Of a stretch of 64,000 nucleotides of DNA, positions 48,089-56,843 are shown piece after piece. The translations under genes and the position numbers were made by a program. The DNA is from Candidatus Eiseniibacteriota bacterium (GTDB lineage: Bacteria > Eisenbacteria > RBG-16-71-46). The stretch lies in assembly GCA_016178725.1 (NCBI GenBank), contig JACOSV010000045.1, positions 1-64,000 of the forward strand. Reading direction: 5' to 3'. The notes under the pieces were generated by a model, which did no database searches, was not told the DNA's origin, and saw nothing but the letters and a program-made list of their open reading frames with translations. How positions within the stretch are numbered: the stretch's first letter is position 1; each line of letters opens with the position of its first letter.

Positions 48089-48114
48089 CACCCTTCGTCA
48101 CCGGAACCTATTCT
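48085..48114 (+). promoter_or_regulatory. Strong sigma-70-type promoter for the prenyl synthase gene
   Basis: TTGACA at 48085-48090, 18 bases, then TATTCT at 48109-48114. The consensus -35 contains the stop codon of the upstream gene (48086-48088). Confidence 0.7.
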
Positions 48115-48166
48115 GCGCCGCGCAAAGGAGAAGGGGCTCTCCCTTCCGGCCCCGCATGAATCCCGG

Positions 48167-49147
48167 ATGACGATGTCCGCGGTCCAGAAACCGGTGCGGC
48201 GCGAGCTGGAGCGGGTGCAAACCCATCTCCGGGAACTCTTTCACACCCCGATTCCGATCCTGAATCAGGTCGGCGGACACGTTCTCGCCACCCGCGGCAA
48301 GCGATTCCGGCCGACGCTGCTGCTGCTCACCGCGCGGCTGCGCGGCAATCTCGGCCGCGAAGCGGTTCTGTGCGCGACCGTGGTCGAGATGGTGCACGCC
48401 GCGGCGCTTATCCACGACGACTCGGTGGACAAGAGCGACCTCCGCCGCGGGCTGCCGACCGTCAACGGCCTGTGGACCGACGAGATGGCGATCATCATGG
48501 GCGACTATCTCTATGCGCAGGCCATGTCCACGCTGGTCCAGCACAAGCTGGACACGCCGATGTCGATCCTGGCGCGCGTCGTGACCGAGATGTCGTGCGG
48601 GGAGGCGTTGGAGTTCCAGTACGCCTACGACCTCGATGTCACCGAGGCGCAGTACGAGGAGCTGATCCGCGCCAAGACCGGTTCGCTGATCGGCGCCGCG
48701 ACCGAGATCGGCGCCGGGCTGAACGGGGGCGCCAAGGACCGGCGCCGGCGCGCGCGCTACCGCGAGTTCGGCGAAACGGTCGGGCTGGCGTTCCAGATCG
48801 TGGACGATCTCTTCGACTACCTCGCCGATCCCGACGTGACGGGCAAGCCGGTCGGCTCCGACCTCGCCGACGGCAAGGTCACGCTCCCGTTGATCGCAGC
48901 CCTCCGGCTGGCGGGCCCGGCCGATCGTGAGCGGCTCAAGCGGCTCGCGCTGCGCAAACGCTGGACGCCGTCGCAATGGCGGCAGCTGGTCGCCCTGATC
49001 GAGCGCTGCGGCGGGTTCGAGTACGCGCGCGAGCGGGCGCGGGTCCACGCCGCCGCGGCGCGGCGCCTGCTCGGCGGCGAGCCCGACAACGCCGCGCGGC
49101 AGGCGCTCGACCGCGCCATCGACTACGCGGTCCGGCGCGATCACTAG
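48167..49147 (+). CDS. Long-chain all-trans polyprenyl diphosphate synthase
   Basis: It elongates an allylic diphosphate with isopentenyl units, probably to the side chain of menaquinone or ubiquinone. The 326-residue protein has the first aspartate-rich motif DDSVD in ALIHDDSVDKSDLRRG, GDYLYAQAM, GKTGSLIG-like lysine motif AKTGSLIGAATEIG, and the second motif DDLFDY. No bulky aromatic residue blocks the pocket right before the first motif, consistent with long products, but chain length is not certain. ATG 48167 or 48173 could start it. It has its own promoter. Confidence 0.92.
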   Translation: MTMSAVQKPVRRELERVQTHLRELFHTPIPILNQVGGHVLATRGKRFRPTLLLLTARLRGNLGREAVLCATVVEMVHAAALIHDDSVDKSDLRRGLPTVNGLWTDEMAIIMGDYLYAQAMSTLVQHKLDTPMSILARVVTEMSCGEALEFQYAYDLDVTEAQYEELIRAKTGSLIGAATEIGAGLNGGAKDRRRRARYREFGETVGLAFQIVDDLFDYLADPDVTGKPVGSDLADGKVTLPLIAALRLAGPADRERLKRLALRKRWTPSQWRQLVALIERCGGFEYARERARVHAAAARRLLGGEPDNAARQALDRAIDYAVRRDH

Positions 49148-49150
49148 GTC

Positions 49151-49576
49151 GTGCCGACCGGCGCCGACCGCATCCATCCCGATCCCGCATTGACCAGCCG
49201 CCACCGCGCGACGCCGCGCCCCGAAGCCCACGGCCTGCTGCTCGCCGCCGCCGCCGCTGCGGTGGGCAAGAAGGCGATCGACCCCATCGCCCTCGACCTG
49301 CGCAGCGTCGCCGGTGTCGCCGATTACTTCCTCATCTGCTCCGGCTCGAGCGAAGTCCAGGTCAAGGCGATCGCGGAGGCGATCGAGGAAGAGCTGGGCG
49401 GGCAGTCGGTGCGGCCGTGGCACGTCGAGGGCATGGAGGGCCGGCGCTGGGTGCTGCTCGACTACGTGGAGTTCGTCGTGCACGTGTTCCACGAGAAGAC
49501 GCGCGAGTACTACCTGCTCGAACGCCTCTGGGGCGACGCCTCGCGGGTGGATCTTGGTCTGGCCGACGCTGACTAG
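49151..49576 (+). CDS. rsfS: Ribosomal silencing factor RsfS
   Basis: RsfS binds L14 on the 50S subunit and blocks joining with the 30S, saving energy in starvation. The 141-residue protein has an unconserved N-terminus of about 25 residues, then VADYFLICSGSSEVQVKAIAEAIEEEL, WHVEGMEGRRWVLLDYVEFVVHVFHEKTREYYLLERLWGDA split over the second half, all typical. GTG 49151 begins three bases after the prenyl synthase stop. Its 3' end overlaps argS. Confidence 0.93.
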   Translation: MPTGADRIHPDPALTSRHRATPRPEAHGLLLAAAAAAVGKKAIDPIALDLRSVAGVADYFLICSGSSEVQVKAIAEAIEEELGGQSVRPWHVEGMEGRRWVLLDYVEFVVHVFHEKTREYYLLERLWGDASRVDLGLADAD

Positions 49577-51275
49577 GGGGCTCGCCGAGGCGCTGCGCGC
49601 CGCGGGCATCGACGTCGCGGACCGGGTGGAGCGGATCGAGCTCCAGATCCCGCGCGAGCCCGATCATGGTGACTGGACCACCAACGTCGCGCTGACGCTG
49701 GCGCGCGAGGCGAAACGGCCGCCGCGTGCGATCGCCGAGGCGGTGGCGAAGGCGTTCCCGCTCGCGGGCGGGCCGTTCGCGGCGGTCGAGGTCGCGGGCC
49801 CCGGGTTCCTCAACTTCCGCTACGGCGACGCGTTCCTCGCCGCCCTGCCGGCCCGGATCGCGTCCGACGGCACGACGTTCGGGCGCTCGGAGTTCGGCCG
49901 CGGCACCGCGTGTCTCGTCGAGTACGTGAGCGCCAATCCCACTGGCCCGCTCAACGTCGTCAACGCGCGCGCGGCCGCGGTCGGCTCGACGCTGGTGCGT
50001 CTGCTCGAGGCGATCGGCCACCGCGCCGAGGGCGAGTTCTACGTCAACGACGCCGGCCGGCAGGTGGATCTGCTCGGCGCCTCGCTCGCGGCGCGGTTCG
50101 CCGAGCGCGCCGGGATCGCCCGCGCATTCCCGGAAGACGGTTACCAGGGCGCCTACCTCCGCGATCTCGCCGCGGCGCTGCCCGAGGCGGAAGCACGCGC
50201 GGCGCTCGCGCGGCCGGACGGCACGGCGTGGTTCCGCGACGCGGCGCTCGAGCGCGTCATCGAGTGGCAGCGCCGCGACCTCGAGGCGTACGGCGTCACG
50301 TTCGCGCGCTGGTTCCGCGAGTCGTCGCTGCACGCGTCGGGTGCCGTGGACGAGACGCTGCGCGCGCTCGAGGCGCGCGATGTCGTCTACCGCGCGGCGC
50401 GGCCCGAGGTCGGCGGCGACGAGGACGAGCCCGAGGCGGCGCAGGGCGAGGCGACGTGGCTGCGCACCTCGCGCTTCGGCGACGAGAAGGACCGCGTGCT
50501 GGTCCGCGCCAACGGCGTGCCGACCTACCTGCTGCCCGACATCGCCTACCACCGCGACAAGCGCGCGCGCGGGTTCCGCCACGGGATCGACATCTGGGGG
50601 CCCGACCATCACGGCCACATCACGCGCATGCAGGCGGCACTCGCGGCGCTCGGCGCGGAGCCCGACTTCCTCGAGATCCTGATCGCCCAGCAGGTGAATC
50701 TCCTGTCGGGCGGCCAGCCGGTGAAGATGAGCAAGCGGGCCGGCGAGTTCATCACGCTGCGCGATCTGATGGACGACGTCGGCGCCGACTGCGCGAAGTT
50801 CTTCTTCCTCATGCGCTCGACCAGCGCGCACCTCGATTTCGATCTTGACCTCGCCAAGCGCCAGAACGACGAGAACCCGGCGTTCTACGTGCAGTACGCG
50901 CACGCGCGCATCGCCTCGGTGTTGCGCTACGCGGCCGAGCGCGGCCTCGCCGCCTCCGGCGAGGCGACGCCCTCGGCCGAGCTCGAGATCCCGGAGGCGC
51001 GGGCGCTGATCCGCAAGCTCGCCACCTTTCCCGAGCTCGTGCGCGGCGCCGCGGTCATGCGCGAGCCGCATCGCGTGCCGACGTATCTCGTCGAGACCGC
51101 GGCGGCCTTCCACCGCTTCTATCACGCGTGCCGCGTCGTGACCGACGACGCCGCCCGCTCGCGCGCGCGCCTCGCGATCGCCGCGGCGGCGCGGCAGGTG
51201 ATCGCGAACGGCCTCGCGCTGATGGGCGTCTCGGCGCCGGAGCGGATGGAGCGGGCCGCGGAGGCCGCGACGTGA
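49554..51275 (+). CDS. argS: Arginyl-tRNA synthetase
   Basis: ArgS charges tRNA-Arg. The 573-residue class I enzyme has an N-terminal additional domain, the HIGH-like site EYVSANPTGPLNVVNARAAAVG (no HIGH histidines, as PTGPLNVVNAR replaces the usual HPTGPLHVGH), EFYVNDAGRQ, ADIAYHRDK-like catalytic region, and the C-terminal DALR anticodon-binding domain. A KMSK-like MSKRAGEFITL stands where the signature usually lies. TTG 49554 within the rsfS end is chosen because it precedes the start of homology with a GGGTGG before it. The stop overlaps the next GTG. Confidence 0.93.
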   Translation: MVWPTLTRGLAEALRAAGIDVADRVERIELQIPREPDHGDWTTNVALTLAREAKRPPRAIAEAVAKAFPLAGGPFAAVEVAGPGFLNFRYGDAFLAALPARIASDGTTFGRSEFGRGTACLVEYVSANPTGPLNVVNARAAAVGSTLVRLLEAIGHRAEGEFYVNDAGRQVDLLGASLAARFAERAGIARAFPEDGYQGAYLRDLAAALPEAEARAALARPDGTAWFRDAALERVIEWQRRDLEAYGVTFARWFRESSLHASGAVDETLRALEARDVVYRAARPEVGGDEDEPEAAQGEATWLRTSRFGDEKDRVLVRANGVPTYLLPDIAYHRDKRARGFRHGIDIWGPDHHGHITRMQAALAALGAEPDFLEILIAQQVNLLSGGQPVKMSKRAGEFITLRDLMDDVGADCAKFFFLMRSTSAHLDFDLDLAKRQNDENPAFYVQYAHARIASVLRYAAERGLAASGEATPSAELEIPEARALIRKLATFPELVRGAAVMREPHRVPTYLVETAAAFHRFYHACRVVTDDAARSRARLAIAAAARQVIANGLALMGVSAPERMERAAEAAT

Positions 51276-52297
51276 CGGCGCACCGGCCGGCGCGGGGCCG
51301 GCCCGCGTCGGGAGCGAAGCCGCGCCCGGGGCGCGCGGCCGCGCCGCACCGCCCAGCGCCCGCGGACATCCTGGTCGTCGGCTCGGTGGCGCTGGATTCG
51401 GTGCGCACGCCCTACGGCGAGGCCGAGGAGGCGCTCGGCGGCTCGGCGTCGTACTTCGCCTTCTCGGCGAGCCACTTCGCGCCCGTCAAGGTCGTGGCGG
51501 TGGTGGGCGAGGACTTCCCGGACACGCACCGCCGGCGCTTCACCGCACGCGGCGTGGACCTCACCGGCCTCGAGACCGCGGCCGGCCGCACGTTCCGCTG
51601 GCGCGGCGAGTACATGGCCGAGCTCGGCCACGCCCACACGCTCGAGACGCAGCTCAACGTGTTCTCGACGTTCCACCCGCGCCTCGACGCGCGGCATACC
51701 GGCTGCCCGTTCGTGTTCCTCGCCAACATCGATCCCGATCTCCAACTCGAGGTGCTGGGGCAGATGCGCGCGCCAAAGCTGGTCTTGAGCGACACGATGA
51801 ACTACTGGATCGCGCGCAAGCCGGAACGCGTCGTGGACGTGCTGCGACGCGTCGACGTCGCGCTGCTCAACGAAGAGGAGGCCCGCGCGCTCTCGGGCGA
51901 GACGCAGCTCGCCGCGGCGGCGGACCGGCTCATCGAGGTCGGCGGCCGCGCGGTGATCATCAAGAAGGGCGAGCACGGCGCGCTCTTCCGCTCGCGCGAG
52001 GAGCTCGCGATCACGCCGGCGTTCCCGCTCGAGCGGCTGCGCGATCCGACCGGCGCCGGCGATTCGTTCGCGGGTGGGTTCCTCGGCTGGCTCGCGCGCT
52101 GCGGCCGCATGGACCGCGAGGCGGTGCGCCAGGGGCTCGCCTGCGGCGCGGCGATGGCGTCGCTGGCGATCGAGGCGTTCAGTCCCGAGCGGCTGATCAC
52201 GACGACACCGGAGGAGATCGCGCGGCGCGTGCGGGCGCTGCACGGAATGGTTTCGTTCGGTCTCGAGCCGCTATTCGACGATCGGAGCGGGGGATAG
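51272..52297 (+). CDS. PfkB-family sugar kinase
   Basis: A 341-residue ribokinase-fold enzyme, substrate unknown. After a Pro/Ala/Arg-rich leader of about 30 residues comes ILVVGSVALDSVRTP, then the sugar-binding GGSASYFAFSAS, KVVAVVGEDF, NEEEARALSG, and the ATP/anion-hole signature DPTGAGDSFAGGFLG with catalytic Asp. GTG 51272 overlaps the argS stop, though real translation could begin later given the low-complexity leader. Adenosine kinase-like and ribokinase-like members look alike at this level. Confidence 0.85.
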   Translation: MTAHRPARGRPASGAKPRPGRAAAPHRPAPADILVVGSVALDSVRTPYGEAEEALGGSASYFAFSASHFAPVKVVAVVGEDFPDTHRRRFTARGVDLTGLETAAGRTFRWRGEYMAELGHAHTLETQLNVFSTFHPRLDARHTGCPFVFLANIDPDLQLEVLGQMRAPKLVLSDTMNYWIARKPERVVDVLRRVDVALLNEEEARALSGETQLAAAADRLIEVGGRAVIIKKGEHGALFRSREELAITPAFPLERLRDPTGAGDSFAGGFLGWLARCGRMDREAVRQGLACGAAMASLAIEAFSPERLITTTPEEIARRVRALHGMVSFGLEPLFDDRSGG

Positions 52298-52345
52298 CCG
52301 GGTCCGCGAGGGGTGTGCTAGTCTGCCGACGTATCGCCCCCAGTC

Positions 52346-52354
52346 AAGGAGGTG
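52346..52354 (+). promoter_or_regulatory. Perfect Shine-Dalgarno sequence before a CTG start
   Basis: AAGGAGGTG is fully complementary to the 16S rRNA 3' end. It lies five bases before CTG 52360 and 26 bases before the next ATG in frame (52381), so it argues for the CTG as start. An extended -10-like TGCTAGTCT at 52316-52324 upstream could drive transcription; no -35 is evident. Confidence 0.65.
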
Positions 52355-52359
52355 CGGCC

Positions 52360-53142
52360 CTGACCCTCGATACCTCGCGCATGTCATGGACGACCCGGGC
52401 GGAGGCCGCGATCCGCGCCCTCCGCGACGTCGACGGAGCCACGATCCAGCTCGAAGGGGACGAGATCCGCGAGATCCACGTCCTGACCCATTCGAAGCGC
52501 CCGGCGAAGCAGATCGTCCGCGATGTCCAGACCGTGCTCATGACGCTGTTCAACCGCTCATTCGATTACCGCGTCGTCTCGGTCGCCTACACGAAGAGCG
52601 GTGAGGGCGGATCGGACCGCGCGCCCACCCCGGGCGGTGCGGCCGCTGCGAGTGACGCGCGCGTGATGGACCAACCGCGCGAGGCGCGCGGCGACTCCGA
52701 CTTCGAAACCGAGTCCGCCGAGCGCATCCGCTTCGCCAGCGTCAATCTGTTCGTCTCCGGGCCGCGCACGCAGGCGCAGGTCGAGCTCCGCTGGAAGGGG
52801 CTCGCGCGCATGGGCAGCGCCTCCGGATGGAGCTCGCGCGACGGCGCCCACCCGCTGATCGCGCAGGCGACGCTCGCCGCGGTCCAGGAGTTCCTCGCCG
52901 GTGAGACCGCGTTCAACGTGCAGGCGGTCGAGTTCGTGCGCATGGGCAGGCGCCGGGTGGCGCTGGTCGCGCTCGCGCTGCTCGCCGGCCGCGAAGAGCG
53001 TCCGCTCTTCGGCAGCTGCGCCGTGGAGCAGGACGCGCAGCAGGCCGTGGTGCTGGCGACGCTCGCGGCACTCAACCGCGTGATCGGCGGTCTGCCGACG
53101 CGCGAGCCGACCGAATACGTGTTGAGACCGACATCCAACTAG
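52360..53142 (+). CDS. Unrecognised two-part protein, probable CTG start
   Basis: About 260 residues from CTG 52360. The N-terminal part (AEAAIRALRDVDGATIQLEGDEI, then IHVLTHSKRPAKQIVRDVQTVL) looks like a small alpha/beta domain. After a Gly/Ala and acidic linker the C-terminal part (RIRFASVNLFVSG, GAHPLIAQATLAAVQEFL, GSCAVEQDAQQAVVLATLAALNR) has the look of the allosteric dimerisation domain of 2-isopropylmalate synthase-type proteins, but I cannot assign a family. No membrane helix or signal peptide. It precedes the small ORF and the HD-GYP gene. ATG 52381 would be the fallback start. Confidence 0.75.
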   Translation: MTLDTSRMSWTTRAEAAIRALRDVDGATIQLEGDEIREIHVLTHSKRPAKQIVRDVQTVLMTLFNRSFDYRVVSVAYTKSGEGGSDRAPTPGGAAAASDARVMDQPREARGDSDFETESAERIRFASVNLFVSGPRTQAQVELRWKGLARMGSASGWSSRDGAHPLIAQATLAAVQEFLAGETAFNVQAVEFVRMGRRRVALVALALLAGREERPLFGSCAVEQDAQQAVVLATLAALNRVIGGLPTREPTEYVLRPTSN

Positions 53143-53228
53143 GAGGAAGCGGAGCGAGCCATCCCATCCATTGATGCGAAGCGGACCCACCTGCAGGAGT
53201 CATACGTTTCCCAGCAGAATCCGTGAAG

Positions 53229-53237
53229 AAGGAGGTG
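53229..53237 (+). promoter_or_regulatory. Perfect Shine-Dalgarno sequence before a 17-codon ORF
   Basis: AAGGAGGTG, identical to the one at 52346, lies six bases before GTG 53244. Such full matches are rare in this window, so its repetition here points to deliberate translation of the short ORF. Confidence 0.6.
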
Positions 53238-53243
53238 GGCTCT

Positions 53244-53297
53244 GTGGACGATCTCATCATCGAGATCATCAACTTCCTGGGAAAGGCCGGCTGGTAA
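53244..53297 (+). CDS. Possible 17-residue amphipathic peptide
   Basis: GTG 53244 to TAA 53295-53297 encodes MDDLIIEIINFLGKAGW. Plotted as a helix, the Ile, Leu and Phe residues fall on one side and the Asp, Glu, Asn and Lys on the other, as in membrane-active or membrane-sensing peptides. It follows a perfect Shine-Dalgarno sequence with ideal spacing. The upstream in-frame GTG at 53223 has none. The surrounding 53143-53405 is less G+C-rich than its neighbours and holds no other convincing gene. Length is too short for coding statistics, so it rests on the ribosome-binding site and amphipathicity alone. Confidence 0.45.
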   Translation: MDDLIIEIINFLGKAGW

Positions 53298-53405
53298 TCA
53301 GGCCACCCTCGGAATGATGCGTTAGGGATCAGGCTCCAAGATGGGTGTCGGTCTCGTTTCTCTTTCCGAATCGTCCCTTCCGATCCTTCCAGGCGACAGG
53401 AGCTC

Positions 53406-54734
53406 GTGAGCGCATCGCTCGCCCCCCGCCACCCGCGCCTCTTCCGCGTCTACTACGCCGCGGTCGTCGCGGCCGCGGTGGTCGCCTTCGTCGCCTTCAC
53501 GCCGTCCGCCGGTCGCGTGCCGCCGGCGACCGCGATCGTCGTCCTCCTGCTCATGGGGTTCAGCGAGGCCACCGCCGTGCCGCTGCCGGGCGGCGGCTAT
53601 GTCTCGGTCGGCGCCGTGCTCGACCTCGCGTGCCTCATCATCCTCGGCCCGGTCGTCACCGCGTGGCTCAACGTCGTCGCGACGCTGCTCACGCAGCTCG
53701 TCGTGCTGCGGAAGCCGCTGGTCAAGGTCGTCCACAACATGGCCATCTTCGGCCTCACGGCTTTCGCGGCCGGGTTCGCGTTCATCGCCGCCGGGGGCCG
53801 GCCGGGATCGCTCGATCTGCGCCGCGACCTGCCGGCGCTGCTGGCCTGCGGCGCCGTCTACTTCCTCTGCAACTCGGTGTTCGTCTCGACGGTCATCGGC
53901 CTCACGACCGGCCCGAGCATCTGGCGCTCGTGGCAGCGCACGTTCCTGAACGGGCTGCTGCACCACCTTTCGTTCATCGCGCTCGGCACGCTGATCGCCG
54001 TCGTCTATCTGGGCGCCGGGCCGGTCGCCCTCGTGCTGTTCGCGATCCCGTTCCTCGTCGCCCGCCACTCGTTCCAGCTCTACGTCGAGATCCGCACCGA
54101 CCTCAAGGACTTCGTCCGCGCGCTGGCCGAGGTGCTCGAGGAGGTCGATCCCTACACGCGCCAGCACTCGGTGCGCGTCTCGGTCTACGCCGTGCGCATC
54201 GCGCGCGGGCTGCGCATGAGCGAACGCGAGGTGGACGAGGTCGAGTACGCGGCGCTGGTGCACGATCTCGGCAAGATCGGCCCGCATCACCAGCACATTC
54301 TTCAGAAGCCGGGGTCGTTGTCGCACGAGGAGCAGCGCACGCTGCGCGGCCACCCGGCGGCGGGCGCCGAGATCGTGTCGCGCGTGCGGGCGCTGCGGCG
54401 CCCGGCCGAGATCGTGCGCAGCCACCATGAGCGCCCGGACGGGCGCGGTTATCCGTTCGGTCTCATGAGCCGCGACGTGCCGCTCGGCGCCCGCATCCTG
54501 AACGTCGCCGACGCGTTCGACGCGATGACGTCGGACCGTCCGTACCGCCGCGCGCTCTCGGTGGACTCGGCGCTGCGCGAGCTGAAGCAGGGGGCGGGCA
54601 CGCAGTTCGACCGCGATGTGGTCGAGTGCGTGCTGCGGCTCCAGGCCGCGGGACAGTTCCCGCTCGTCCCGAGCCCGAGCAGCGAGGAGTTGCGGCTGCT
54701 GCGGCTCCACCCGCGCAAGGCGCAGCGCGCCTGA
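53406..54734 (+). CDS. Membrane HD-GYP phosphodiesterase-like protein
   Basis: A 442-residue protein with about six hydrophobic segments in the first 235 residues (a MASE-like sensor region, with FVAFTPSAG and ILGPVVTAWLNVVATLL), then an HD-GYP domain. The domain has the metal-binding HDLGKIG and the signature HHERPDGRGYP, plus ILNVADAFDAMTSDRPYR, all intact, so cyclic-di-GMP (or a related cyclic dinucleotide) hydrolysis is expected. GTG 53406 follows AGGAG. It shares one base with purM (TGATG), an odd pairing with a purine gene. Confidence 0.88.
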   Translation: MSASLAPRHPRLFRVYYAAVVAAAVVAFVAFTPSAGRVPPATAIVVLLLMGFSEATAVPLPGGGYVSVGAVLDLACLIILGPVVTAWLNVVATLLTQLVVLRKPLVKVVHNMAIFGLTAFAAGFAFIAAGGRPGSLDLRRDLPALLACGAVYFLCNSVFVSTVIGLTTGPSIWRSWQRTFLNGLLHHLSFIALGTLIAVVYLGAGPVALVLFAIPFLVARHSFQLYVEIRTDLKDFVRALAEVLEEVDPYTRQHSVRVSVYAVRIARGLRMSEREVDEVEYAALVHDLGKIGPHHQHILQKPGSLSHEEQRTLRGHPAAGAEIVSRVRALRRPAEIVRSHHERPDGRGYPFGLMSRDVPLGARILNVADAFDAMTSDRPYRRALSVDSALRELKQGAGTQFDRDVVECVLRLQAAGQFPLVPSPSSEELRLLRLHPRKAQRA

Positions 54735-55759
54735 TGCGCTACCGCGACGCCGGCGTCGACGTGGCGCGCGCCGACCGGCTGAAGCGGGGGATCGGCGCGG
54801 CGATCCGCGCCACCTGGGGGCCCGGGGTACGGCCGATCCCGGGTGGCTTCGCCGGCGTGACGACCTGGCCCGCGGCCGACGGCGCGCTGCTCGCCGCGAC
54901 GATGGACGGCGTCGGCACCAAGCTCCACGTCGCGATGGCGGCGGGCCGCGTCGGCGACGCGGCGGCGGACCTCGTCTACCACTGCGCGAACGATCTTCTC
55001 GTCCACGGCGCCCGTCCGCTCGCGTTTCTCGACTACGTCGCGCAGGCGCGGCTCGAGCCCGGAGTGATCGAAGCGGTCGTGGCCGGGCTCGCCCGAGCGT
55101 GCGGCGACGTCGGGGCGGCGCTCCTCGGCGGCGAGACGGCGGAGATGCCGGACACCTACGTCGCCGGCGTCGTCGACGTCGCCGGCTGCATGATCGGCGT
55201 CGCCGATCCGCGTCGATTGCTCGACGGAAGCGCCGTGCGCCCCGGCGACGCGCTGCTCGGGCTCGCGTCGGCGGGCCTCCACACCAACGGGTTCTCGCTG
55301 GCCCGCCGCGTGCTGGAGACGTCGGGCCTGACGCTCGACAGCCCGCTCCCGGGCGGCGCGGGCGAGACCGTAGGCGAGGCCCTGCTCGCGCCGCATCGCT
55401 GGTACGGCCCGGCGCTCACGCCCGTGATCGCGGCGGGGCGCGTGCACGCGCTCGCGCACGTCACCGGCGGCGGCATCGCCGGCAACGTCGTGCGCATCCT
55501 CCCCGAAGGCTGCCACGCGCGTGTCGTCGCGCGCGCATGGGCGAGGCCCGCGCTCGTGCGCTGGATCGTCGAGGCGGGCGCCGTGCCCGAGGACGACGCG
55601 CGCGAGGCGCTGAATCTCGGCATCGGCATGGTGCTGGTGTCGGCTCGCGAAGGGAAGGACGCGCTCACGCGCGACCTCGAGCGCGCCGGCGAGCGCGTGT
55701 TCGCGATCGGCGAGGTCGTGAGCGGCGCGCGCGGCGTGACGTGGACGGAGGGGGCATGA
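54734..55759 (+). CDS. purM: Phosphoribosylformylglycinamidine cyclo-ligase
   Basis: PurM closes the imidazole ring to give AIR, step five of purine synthesis, using ATP. The 341-residue protein starts MRYRDAGVDVARADRL, has DGVGTKLHVA, HCANDLLVHGARPLAFLDY, the LLGGETAEMP motif and HVTGGGIAGNV, all typical of the PurM/SelD fold. ATG 54734 shares one base with the preceding stop. purN is not next to it; instead a sigma-54 activator follows after 18 bases. Confidence 0.94.
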   Translation: MRYRDAGVDVARADRLKRGIGAAIRATWGPGVRPIPGGFAGVTTWPAADGALLAATMDGVGTKLHVAMAAGRVGDAAADLVYHCANDLLVHGARPLAFLDYVAQARLEPGVIEAVVAGLARACGDVGAALLGGETAEMPDTYVAGVVDVAGCMIGVADPRRLLDGSAVRPGDALLGLASAGLHTNGFSLARRVLETSGLTLDSPLPGGAGETVGEALLAPHRWYGPALTPVIAAGRVHALAHVTGGGIAGNVVRILPEGCHARVVARAWARPALVRWIVEAGAVPEDDAREALNLGIGMVLVSAREGKDALTRDLERAGERVFAIGEVVSGARGVTWTEGA

Positions 55760-55777
55760 GCCCCGGAGGACGACGCG

Positions 55778-56812
<1,035 letters not shown>

Positions 56813-56843
56813 ACTGCGCCGCCGACCCCATCAGGGAGGACGC

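Noticed and set aside
53175-53320. Alternative ORF from ATG 53175 across the small-peptide region
   Set aside because: Its product is rich in Arg, Gly and His without pattern, has no fitting ribosome-binding site and runs in a frame that conflicts with the better-supported short ORF.
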